NCBI GenBank assembly: GCA_963578605.1
Contig: CAUZEA010000163.1
Span: forward strand, 1 to 9,341
Reading direction: 5' to 3'
Length of the DNA: 9,341 nucleotides
Origin: JAKVCB01 sp963578605
Lineage (GTDB): Bacteria > Planctomycetota > Planctomycetia > Pirellulales > Lacipirellulaceae
Part shown: positions 1 to 5,213 of the stretch, piece by piece
Layout of the letters: every line of letters begins with the position of its first letter
How positions within the stretch are numbered: the stretch's first letter is position 1
Notes under the pieces: model-generated
What the model saw: the letters and a program-made list of their open reading frames with translations, nothing else
Told to the model about the DNA's origin: nothing
The model's database searches: none
Translations under genes and position numbers: made by a program

Positions 1-93
1 CCCGCCATGTATAACGCAAATACCACACTCACCGCCGAGATCACCAAGTCGATGCGTCAATTCGACTTTCTGGAACTCAAATCGAAGCCTTGA
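1..93 (+). CDS. C-terminal end of an unidentified protein (cut by window edge)
   Basis: Frame 1 is open from the first base and ends at TGA 91-93, leaving about 30 residues that begin PAMYNANTTLTAEI and end in LELKSKP. The piece is compositionally ordinary and could be the tail of a real gene. The phrase MYNANTTLTAEI loosely resembles the MYD-x-R-T-x-L segment of ParA/Soj ATPases. In those proteins that segment lies well before the C-terminus, so the likeness is not enough for a call. The gene points toward the GntR remnant with about 100 bp between them. It could also be a chance open frame. Confidence 0.35.
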   Translation, partial: PAMYNANTTLTAEITKSMRQFDFLELKSKP

Positions 94-122
94 TCGGCAC
101 TTTCCCTCATCACCAAGGTTTT

Positions 123-152
123 TTGGACAACCGGACTCATTACTGATACACT
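123..152 (+). promoter_or_regulatory. possible promoter of the GntR-type gene remnant
   Basis: TTGGAC at 123-128 is followed after 18 bp by TACACT at 147-152, or after 16 bp by GATACA at 145-150. It lies 45-70 bp before the ATG at 197 in the gap between two plus-strand reading frames. The boxes only partly match a sigma-70 type promoter, so this is a weak call from position and sequence. Confidence 0.3.
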
Positions 153-196
153 TTGGGCCAGCTTGTAGCTGTTTTTCTGCTAACCAAAAAGATCAC

Positions 197-328
197 ATGT
201 CAACTACTACTGCTGAATTCGCTTATCAATCGTTGCGACAGATGTTATGGTCGCGAGACCTTGTGCCCGGCCAAATGGTGTCTCAGGCTCGTATCGCGGG
301 CCAACTTCGTTGCAGCACGGTTCCGGTT
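197..328 (+). pseudogene. GntR-family transcriptional regulator, N-terminal fragment only
   Basis: The first 44 codons from ATG 197 read as the start of a GntR-family winged helix-turn-helix protein. AYQSLRQMLWSRDLVPGQ matches the usual pattern (Y-x-x-L-R-x-x-I-x-x-G-x-L-x-P-G-x), and VSQARIAGQLRCSTVPV matches the second and third helices (LS-x-x-x-LA-x-x-L-x-x-S-x-x-PV). In the family this is followed by REAL-x-x-L and the wing, then a roughly 150-residue effector domain. Here the similarity stops after the valine at 326-328. The frame continues to 445 with unrelated residues (GCSRRKTHCAANK), because from 329 on the DNA is the antisense of another gene. A complete family member is about 210-250 residues, so this remnant should have no function as a regulator. 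No strong Shine-Dalgarno is visible. Alternative: an assembly artefact joins two intact genes. Confidence 0.55.
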
Positions 329-502
329 GGCTGTTCCCGCCGTAAGACCCACTGCGCTGCGAACAAAACGCTCGGGCAGCGAAATGCCGTAGAGCAATCC
401 GTTCATCAGCGATTCGACAGTGAACGAAGCGTTGACTTCGGTTGATGATGAATCGGTTGGTTTGGATACCGGTAATTGTGGGGGAAGAGAAGGAACAGCC
501 AT
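329..502 (-). pseudogene. EcsC-like membrane-associated protein, N-terminal fragment only
   Basis: On the minus strand an ATG at 502-500 has a good GGAG ribosome site nine bases upstream and lies 17 bp beyond the xylA stop. The reading frame begins MAVPSLPPQLPVSKP and includes GLLYGISLPERFVRSA and VGLTAGTA. The segment SLPERFVRSAVGLTAGTA resembles the start of EcsC-family proteins, where LPER-x-x-R followed by a small-residue helix is typical. I recognise this by eye and it needs a search. EcsC proteins are usually 200-300 residues and their role is poorly defined. After about residue 58 (position 329) the sequence becomes the complement of the GntR fragment, and the frame stops at 245 after 85 codons. 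The good start site shows that this was a translated gene, probably co-transcribed with xylA. The 3' part is missing. Confidence 0.42.
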
Positions 503-511
503 ACGCGCAGA

Positions 512-515
512 CTCC
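512..515 (-). promoter_or_regulatory. ribosome binding site of the EcsC-like gene
   Basis: CTCC on the plus strand reads GGAG on the minus strand, nine bases before the ATG at 502-500 and just past the xylA stop. It supports 502 as a genuine start, and coupling to xylA translation. Confidence 0.55.
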
Positions 516-519
516 GTTC

Positions 520-1830
520 TTACAAGTATTGATTGATCAAATTTTCAATCAGTTCTTGCCGACCGCTTTGGTTGGGAGTCACGTCCCCTTGTTGGAGCAT
601 ACGTTTTTCGAGCGATGCGAAATCATGCCGGTCGTTTTCGATTTCTTCACCCAGCCCCACATCCCAGCTCTTGTAACGTTCCTGCCGCAGCGTTTCGAGT
701 TGCCCATCGGCATGCATCGCTGCTGCGATTTTCAGGCCGTGAGCGAATGCGTCCATCCCTCCGATATGGGCGTAAAACAAGTCCAGCGGTTCGAAACTCT
801 CGCGGCGGACTTTCGCATCGAAATTCATCCCTCCGGTCGTTAGCCCACCATACTTGAGGAGGGTGTACATCACCGTGCTGGTCAGATAGATGTCGGTGGG
901 AAACTGGTCGGTATCCCAGCCGAGCAACATGTCACCGGTATTCGCGTCGATCGAGCCAAGTGCATTTGCGATGCCGGCAACTTCCAGGTCGTGCTGCATG
1001 GTGTGGCCGGCCAAAGTGACGTGATTCGTCTCGATATTGAGTTTGAGGTGATCCATCAGATCATACTGCCTCAAGAAATTCAGGCAGGCTGCCGCATCAG
1101 AATCATATTGATGTTTGGTTGGCTCCTTCGGCTTGGGTTCGATGTAGAATTGACCCCGAAATCCAATCTTCCTGGCGTAGTCAACGGCCATGTGCAGGAA
1201 GCGGGCAAGATGATCCAGTTCTCGTTTCATGTCGGTATTCCACAGATTCTGGTACCCTTCCCGGCCTCCCCAGAATACGTATCCATGGCCACCCAGTTCC
1301 AGCGCCACCTCGAGTGCTTTCTTGACTTGGGCGGCTGCAAATGCGTAGGCGTCGGCATTGCAACTCGTTGCTGCGCCATGCATGTAGCGGGGGTGGCTGA
1401 AGAGGTTTGCCGTGCCCCATAAGAGCTGGATACCGGTACGTTCTTGTTCTTCCTTCAAAACCTTGACCACCGCATCAAGATTGCGATTGGTTTCGGCCAG
1501 GGAACTACCCTCCGGAGCAACGTCGCGATCATGAAATGCGTAAAAAGGTGCCCCCAGTTTTTCAATGAACTCAAAGGCCACACGTGCACGTTTGCAAGCA
1601 TTTTCGACCGATTCGCTCCCATCATCCCAGGGCCGGACCGCCGTACCCGCACCAAAGGGGTCACTGAGCGGATTGCGAAAAGTGTGCCAATAAACCACGC
1701 TGAATCGCAAGTGGTCCTTCATCGTGCGCCCAGCTACCCATTCCGACTCATCGTAGTGCCGGAAAGCAAGTGGGTTTTTCGAATCAGGCCCTTCGAAGGG
1801 AATCCGGTTGATTTCGGGGAAGGCACTCAT
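520..1830 (-). CDS. xylA: xylose isomerase
   Basis: This 436-residue protein interconverts D-xylose and D-xylulose (and D-glucose and D-fructose) in the cytoplasm using two divalent metal ions. The length fits the longer, class II form of the family. The catalytic set is complete: FHDRD at 99-103 (base His100, Asp103), YIEPKPKEP at 229-237 (Glu231 metal ligand, Lys233), NIETNH at 265-270 (Glu267, His270), and SIDANTGD with GWDTDQFP at 293-311 (Asp295, Asp306, Asp308). ATG 1830 is chosen over an upstream in-frame start at 1848 because GGAG lies seven bases before it and the protein then begins MSAFPEINRIPFEGPDSKNP, as in family members. No xylulokinase or xylose transporter is in the window. 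The EcsC-like remnant follows after 17 bp. A 12-bp palindrome 50 bp upstream may be an operator. Confidence 0.97.
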   Translation of the reverse strand: MSAFPEINRIPFEGPDSKNPLAFRHYDESEWVAGRTMKDHLRFSVVYWHTFRNPLSDPFGAGTAVRPWDDGSESVENACKRARVAFEFIEKLGAPFYAFHDRDVAPEGSSLAETNRNLDAVVKVLKEEQERTGIQLLWGTANLFSHPRYMHGAATSCNADAYAFAAAQVKKALEVALELGGHGYVFWGGREGYQNLWNTDMKRELDHLARFLHMAVDYARKIGFRGQFYIEPKPKEPTKHQYDSDAAACLNFLRQYDLMDHLKLNIETNHVTLAGHTMQHDLEVAGIANALGSIDANTGDMLLGWDTDQFPTDIYLTSTVMYTLLKYGGLTTGGMNFDAKVRRESFEPLDLFYAHIGGMDAFAHGLKIAAAMHADGQLETLRQERYKSWDVGLGEEIENDRHDFASLEKRMLQQGDVTPNQSGRQELIENLINQYL

Positions 1831-1837
1831 GCTAAAT

Positions 1838-1841
1838 CTCC
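1838..1841 (-). promoter_or_regulatory. ribosome binding site of xylA
   Basis: The minus strand reads GGAG followed by seven bases (ATTTAGC) and the ATG at 1830-1828. This ideal spacing decides the start in favour of 1830 over the in-frame codon at 1848, which lies upstream of the site. Confidence 0.7.
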
Positions 1842-1879
1842 AGACCAAGCCATACAGGGGGTAACGAATAGACGGATTC

Positions 1880-1891
1880 TAAGGCGCCTTA
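1880..1891. promoter_or_regulatory. 12-bp perfect palindrome in the xylA leader, possible operator
   Basis: TAAGGCGCCTTA is a perfect inverted repeat centred about 55 bp upstream of the xylA start, in the divergent region between xylA and the cyclophilin gene. Its size and position fit a dimeric repressor site. No clear -10/-35 pair could be fixed around it, so its function is inferred from symmetry and place alone. Confidence 0.3.
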
Positions 1892-2067
1892 TCGCTTTCT
1901 GGCAGGGGCCAATTTGTGGACAGTTTTTCCGCCGTTAACTACGCTAAAAGTACCGGGTTGCTCCCGGCTTTTCACCCGAAATATTGAAATTCCCCAGGCC
2001 GATGGTTCCGGAACCTGTCTGCCATCTCTGTTTGAGCCGAATTTTCTCGCCACTCCGCTTATTTGCC

Positions 2068-2994
2068 ATGATTGCACCTTCTTCCTCTCGCAGTTTCACT
2101 TGTGCTGTTGGAAAAATGATGCTGGTCGTTCTCGGGGCCCTGCTGACAACTCAAAATGCGCAGGCGACGATTGTACGGTTCAATATGGAAGGGAATTCAA
2201 CCAGCCTCGGACAGATCGACGTGAGGTTCTACGATACGGCGACGCCATTTTCTGTGGCGAACTTCCTCAATTATCAAGGGGAAGGGAAGTACGACGGCTC
2301 GTTCATTCACCGGTCGGTGCCCGGGTTTGTGATTCAAGGGGGGGGATTCACTTACGACGCCAGCACGAATGGTGCCCCGCCCGTCCAGACCGATCCACCG
2401 GTCGTCAACGAGTATGGGATTAGCAACCTCCGTGGTACGGTTGCTTACGCCAAGAGTGCCGGGTCCGTTGACAGTGCGACCAGCCAGTTCTTTTTTAATC
2501 TTGCCGACAACAGTCAAAATCTTGACGACCAGAATGGTGGCTTTACGGTGTTTGGTCGTGTGCTTGGCGATGGTATGGACACGGTTGACGCAATTGCCGC
2601 TTTGCCGATTGCCAACCTGGATGGCGGAGGCGTTTTTAGCGCCGTACCCTGGATGAACGTTTCGGGTGGGCTGGCCGAGAACCTGGTTTTTGTTTCCAGT
2701 GTCGAAGTGTTGGACTTCTCCGAGGGGGATTACAACTTCGATGGCATGGTCGACGCGGCCGACTATAACGTTTGGCGTGACGCGGTGGGATCGACCCTGG
2801 TAGCCGAGCCGGATGGAAACGGCGATGGAGTGGTAGACGCCCTCGATTACAACCTCTGGAAATCGAACTTCGGAACCATCACGGGAAACGGGACCTCGCT
2901 GGCAATGACCGTGCCAGAACCGACGGGTTTGTTGCTGTTTTTGGCATGGTTGGTGGGTTGGATGGCATGGGGTTGCCGTTGGTTTGCGATCTGA
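2068..2994 (+). CDS. secreted cyclophilin-type peptidyl-prolyl isomerase with dockerin repeats and PEP-CTERM-like tail
   Basis: From ATG 2068 the product has 308 residues. Residues 1-33 form a Sec signal peptide (Lys16, hydrophobic MMLVVLGALL, then AQA before Thr34). Residues 34-217 are a cyclophilin domain: FIHRSVPGFVIQGG at 79-92 carries the active-site Arg82 and Gln90, and SQFFFNLAD at 139-147 the substrate-pocket Phe. The Trp found in eukaryotic cyclophilins (position 121 in human CypA) is not seen. Residues 219-270 hold two dockerin-type calcium loops, DYNFDGMVDAADYNVW and DGNGDGVVDALDYNLW. The C-terminus VPEPTGLLLFLAWLVGW ends with WGCRW, a PEP-CTERM-like sorting signal (VPEP, membrane helix, basic end). 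It should catalyse proline isomerisation outside the cytoplasm. No clear Shine-Dalgarno is seen at any start; in-frame codons at 1984 (TTG) and 2002 (ATG) would place 22-28 residues before the signal peptide and are less likely. Confidence 0.88.
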   Translation: MIAPSSSRSFTCAVGKMMLVVLGALLTTQNAQATIVRFNMEGNSTSLGQIDVRFYDTATPFSVANFLNYQGEGKYDGSFIHRSVPGFVIQGGGFTYDASTNGAPPVQTDPPVVNEYGISNLRGTVAYAKSAGSVDSATSQFFFNLADNSQNLDDQNGGFTVFGRVLGDGMDTVDAIAALPIANLDGGGVFSAVPWMNVSGGLAENLVFVSSVEVLDFSEGDYNFDGMVDAADYNVWRDAVGSTLVAEPDGNGDGVVDALDYNLWKSNFGTITGNGTSLAMTVPEPTGLLLFLAWLVGWMAWGCRWFAI

Positions 2995-3206
2995 AGCTCT
3001 TCAAAACAATGCTGGGACAAAACAACGTTGGGATAAGTGACCGACGATGCCGGGCAGGACGCGGGATGGTGCGGAGAGAGTCTTCACATCTCCTTAGCCC
3101 ACTTTGAATCGATCCTTCATCTTTTCTTGGTTGCTATCGTCTAGCCTCTTTCCCCAGGGAACAGGGAGTCCGTCGAGTCAGCCGTCGCGTTCCGAAAAGG
3201 CCCCTG
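2995..3206. other. intergenic stretch, no recognised feature
   Basis: This 212-bp gap follows the cyclophilin gene. No convincing terminator hairpin with a T-run and no clear promoter pair were found. From 3108 the frame that becomes the small ORF at 3207 is already open but has no ATG or GTG before 3207. Confidence 0.4.
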
Positions 3207-3404
3207 GTGCAGCGGCGGATCGACATGCTCACCCGGTTTGAAGGGGATAACCCGTTAGCTGCCCTGGCCGAAATTCGCTACGACCGCGAACTCGGTTTGA
3301 TGGCTGACGAGACGCTCATCATCGCTTACCAGGCCATTTTGGGAGACCAGTTCGGCTTGCGGCTCGCATGGGCTCTAGTCCTGAGAGTCGACATTGCCTC
3401 CTGA
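3207..3404 (+). CDS. small hypothetical protein, doubtful
   Basis: A GTG at 3207 opens a 65-codon frame; an ATG at 3225 gives 59 residues. The first part (RRIDMLTRFEGDNPLAALAE, then IRYDRELGLMADETLIIAY) has the balanced charge and helical pattern of real protein and few rare codons. The last 17 or so residues (GLRLAWALVLRVDIAS) look less natural. No family was recognised. The frame is open back to 3108 without a standard start, and that upstream part (VRRVSRRVPKRPLVQRRIDM) also reads as basic, protein-like sequence, so this may be a decayed or 5'-truncated gene. There is no strong ribosome site for either start. The stop TGA sits inside a strong hairpin at 3393-3410. It stands alone: the next gene is 760 bp away. 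Confidence 0.35.
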   Translation: MQRRIDMLTRFEGDNPLAALAEIRYDRELGLMADETLIIAYQAILGDQFGLRLAWALVLRVDIAS

Positions 3405-3410
3405 GGCAAT
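3393..3410 (+). terminator. hairpin at the end of the small ORF, terminator-like without T-run
   Basis: ATTGCCTC and GAGGCAAT form a perfect 8-bp inverted repeat separated by CT (7 bp with a four-base loop), overlapping the stop codon at 3402-3404. It is followed by CGCTCCCC rather than by T, so it is not a standard intrinsic terminator. It could instead mark RNA stability or a protein site. Confidence 0.3.
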
Positions 3411-3540
3411 CGCTCCCCACACCGCCGCTGGTGGATGTTCGAGCTCGGCACCGTTAAAGTCGCGATGACCCGAATTGAGCCTGCCTGGCCCTGCTGGCCA
3501 CGCCCAATTCAGCGGAATTCAGGTTGGCATGGGGGACCGC

Positions 3541-3648
3541 GCAAAAAAAAGCGGGCCTCGAATGAGCCAAAGACGCTTTGGCTTGACACGGTGGTCAGGG
3601 GCAAGTCAACCATCGTGCCCAAATTCATTCGAGGCCCCGCGGGCCAGT
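3541..3648 (-). ncRNA. candidate structured small RNA or branched terminator
   Basis: Read on the minus strand, GCGGGGCCTCGAATGA (3625-3640) pairs with TCATTCGAGGCCCGC (3551-3565) in a 15-bp helix with one bulged G. Eight T (3543-3550) follow at once, like an intrinsic terminator. Between the arms are two further hairpins: AGCCAAAG-CGT-CTTTGGCT (3565-3583, perfect) and CACGATGGT with ACCACCGTG (about 3587-3617, one A-C mismatch, which is a G-U pair on the plus strand). Upstream on the minus strand, TATAAG (3655-3660) is well placed as a -10 box for a start near 3647; no good -35 was found. The result would be a 105-nt RNA with paired ends and a three-way junction. It carries no recognised family motif (no SRP, 6S, RNase P or tRNA signature). 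Alternatives are a terminator for minus-strand transcription, or a small palindromic mobile repeat. The G-U pair slightly favours a plus-strand RNA, so the strand is uncertain. Confidence 0.4.
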
Positions 3649-4048
3649 GCCTTCCTTATAAAGCACACGGCGTGCCGAATGATTCGAAACGGACTCTCTG
3701 GATGCCGGCGAACATGTGCATAAACTATTTCAGTGAAACGAGTTAGTGTGAGACAAAAGAGTCGCGCAGCCGTTGTTTCTGGCTTGGTTGGTCACCGCTT
3801 TCGGTTCCGACATGTTGCCTTCCGAGACAACAGCTTCCAGTCGCAGTGCGGCAGGTTCGTACAGCAGGTTTCCCCACCGTCCAAACAGAGCCAGCCGTGC
3901 CAAAATAGTTGCAGAATGAGACGCCGGGCAACTTCGAAGTACATAACCTGTTGTGCTGTAACTATTTGTGTTATCCTCTGGGAAGTCCAGACCTGTTGCC
4001 GAGTCCTGAAACGGCACGGTCGAAGCAGTTCCCAAGCCACGCTCCGGT

Positions 4049-4062
4049 GAGGTTTTAACCTC
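4049..4062. repeat. short dyad upstream of the lipid-kinase gene
   Basis: GAGGTT and AACCTC form a perfect 6-bp inverted repeat around TT, about 105 bp before the GTG start at 4167. It could be an operator half-site pair, but a match of this size also occurs by chance. Confidence 0.2.
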
Positions 4063-4132
4063 GCAAAGACGAACAGCTCCGTCCGACGCAGCTTGCCTAC
4101 GTGAGGTCGACGATTCATTGGAATTCCCATGA

Positions 4133-4149
4133 GATTCCCCTTGGGAATC
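4133..4149 (+). promoter_or_regulatory. leader hairpin just before the lipid-kinase ribosome site
   Basis: GATTCCC and GGGAATC form a perfect 7-bp stem with a three-base CTT loop. It ends seven bases before the GAGG ribosome site and 17 bases before the GTG start. It could affect translation initiation or mRNA stability; this is inferred from position. Confidence 0.3.
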
Positions 4150-4155
4150 GACTTT

Positions 4156-4159
4156 GAGG
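4156..4159 (+). promoter_or_regulatory. ribosome binding site deciding a GTG start
   Basis: GAGG lies seven bases before GTG 4167. No ATG is available nearby in frame, so this site fixes the start of the lipid-kinase gene at a GTG codon. Confidence 0.6.
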
Positions 4160-4166
4160 CACCTTC

Positions 4167-5165
4167 GTGAAGAATCCGAGTCCAGTGGAGGGACTGCCCC
4201 AGCCGCCCGTGCGGGTCGCCGAGCCACTTTCAACCTCGGCCAAGGGGATTTTGGTTTCTGTCAATCCACGCGCCGGCGCTCATTCAGCGGTGGAGCGTGT
4301 GCAGGCCATACGCCAAGCGCTGACAGCCCGTGGTTTTTCAGTTCAGATCACAACCGATTTGGCGGAACTTGGGGCCAAATCGGCCCGTTGGCACCAGTCC
4401 GGCGGATTAAGGGCTGTGGTAGCTGCCGGAGGCGACGGGACCGCTTCGGCAGTGCGTAATGCAGTTCCTGCGTCGGTACCGTTGTTGCCCCTTCCGTTTG
4501 GGACCGAGTGCCTGCTGGCGCGTCACATTGGTCAGTCGGTCGTCCCGGAAGAGGTCTGCGATGTGATTTCCAATGGATATGTTGTCCCGCTCGATATTGG
4601 ACGCGTCGATACACGGCTGTTTCTCCTGATGATGAGTGTCGGTATTGACGCCGAAGTGATCTATCGATTGCAATCGCAGCGGACAGGCCACATCACCCAT
4701 GCGTCCTATGTCAAACCAATCTTTGAGGCATTACGTAATTACAAGTACCCGGAATTGCGTGTATATTGCAGCGATGATGAGGTCGAGACCGGGCCGCTTT
4801 GCTGCCGCTGGTTGTTGGGTTTTAACCTTCCCTGTTATGCCCGTGGCTTGCGGTTTGCGCCCCAGGCCCTGGGGACCGACGGGTTGCTTGATCTCTGCAT
4901 GTTCGGCAGGGGATCAACCTGGTCCCTCCTGCGTTACCTGTGGCAAGTTACCCGCCGCCGCCACTTGAATTTTCCGGAAGTGCAGATTCTCCAGCGGCAA
5001 AGTTTCCGGGTCGAAGCCGCGGGAAATGTTGCGGTAGCCGTGCAGGTTGATGGAGATCGAGCGGGCCGATTGCCGATCGAGGTCGAAATCATTCCCAGCG
5101 GCTTGAAGTTGCTGGTTTCAGCCCGTGGGGCTGACCGCCTCGGAGTGACCCTTCCGAATAATTGA
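4167..5165 (+). CDS. diacylglycerol-kinase-family lipid kinase
   Basis: The 332-residue product matches the DAGK catalytic family (YegS/DgkB/sphingosine-kinase-like), cytoplasmic enzymes that phosphorylate lipid hydroxyl groups with ATP. KGILVSVNPRAGAHS at 26-40 is the usual first strand and N-P-x-(A/S)-G turn. VVAAGGDGTASAVRNAV at 84-100 contains the nucleotide-binding GGDGT (88-92). LPLPFGTECLLARHIG at 107-122 corresponds to the P-L-G-T-x-N-x-x-A-R loop, with F for L and C for the usual N. MSVGIDAEVIYRL at 156-168 is the conserved G-x-D-A-E strand. The C-terminal part (RLPIEVEIIPSGLKLLV) is the usual beta-sandwich end. The real substrate (diacylglycerol, sphingoid base or other) cannot be told from sequence. 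GTG start with GAGG seven bases upstream. It is followed by kdsA after 48 bp, probably in one operon, which suggests an envelope-lipid role. Confidence 0.88.
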   Translation: MKNPSPVEGLPQPPVRVAEPLSTSAKGILVSVNPRAGAHSAVERVQAIRQALTARGFSVQITTDLAELGAKSARWHQSGGLRAVVAAGGDGTASAVRNAVPASVPLLPLPFGTECLLARHIGQSVVPEEVCDVISNGYVVPLDIGRVDTRLFLLMMSVGIDAEVIYRLQSQRTGHITHASYVKPIFEALRNYKYPELRVYCSDDEVETGPLCCRWLLGFNLPCYARGLRFAPQALGTDGLLDLCMFGRGSTWSLLRYLWQVTRRRHLNFPEVQILQRQSFRVEAAGNVAVAVQVDGDRAGRLPIEVEIIPSGLKLLVSARGADRLGVTLPNN

Positions 5166-5213
5166 TTCATTTCTACTAAGCTCAACACGGTCGTGTGCTG
5201 TTGGAAATAAACC

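Larger units (their letters stand above)
3411..4132. other. long gene-free region
   Basis: About 720 bp without a credible protein gene on either strand. Reading frames exist but begin at poor codons, lack ribosome sites and have unordered composition. The stretch contains the branched inverted-repeat element at 3551-3640 and a short dyad (GAGGTT, TT, AACCTC) at 4049-4062. The leader of the lipid-kinase gene lies at its right end. Nothing else was recognised. Confidence 0.5.

Noticed and set aside
1444..1938. A 164-codon plus-strand frame opposite xylA (and a similar one at 442-843)
   Set aside because: Both are the complement of the well-supported xylA reading frame and show no independent family signal or start site.
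3541..3650. Structured element as an integron attC site, tRNA or SRP RNA
   Set aside because: No core RYYYAAC/GTTRRRY boxes, no seven-base acceptor stem with T-arm consensus, and no SRP GGAAGCAGC-type loop are present.
3435..3746. Plus-strand frames of 103 and 82 codons across the structured element
   Set aside because: They run through the inverted repeats, have no ribosome site and no protein-like pattern; the inverted-repeat structure explains the DNA better.
3951..3977. TTGTGC with TATCCT as a promoter for the lipid-kinase gene
   Set aside because: Spacing is only 15 bp and both hexamers are poor; about 190 bp of leader would follow. Not supportable.
3730..4233. A 167-codon minus-strand open frame opposite the lipid-kinase leader
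   Set aside because: It begins at a TTG inside the antisense of the kinase gene, has no ribosome site, contains no ATG until late, and its Ser/Arg-rich composition shows no domain.
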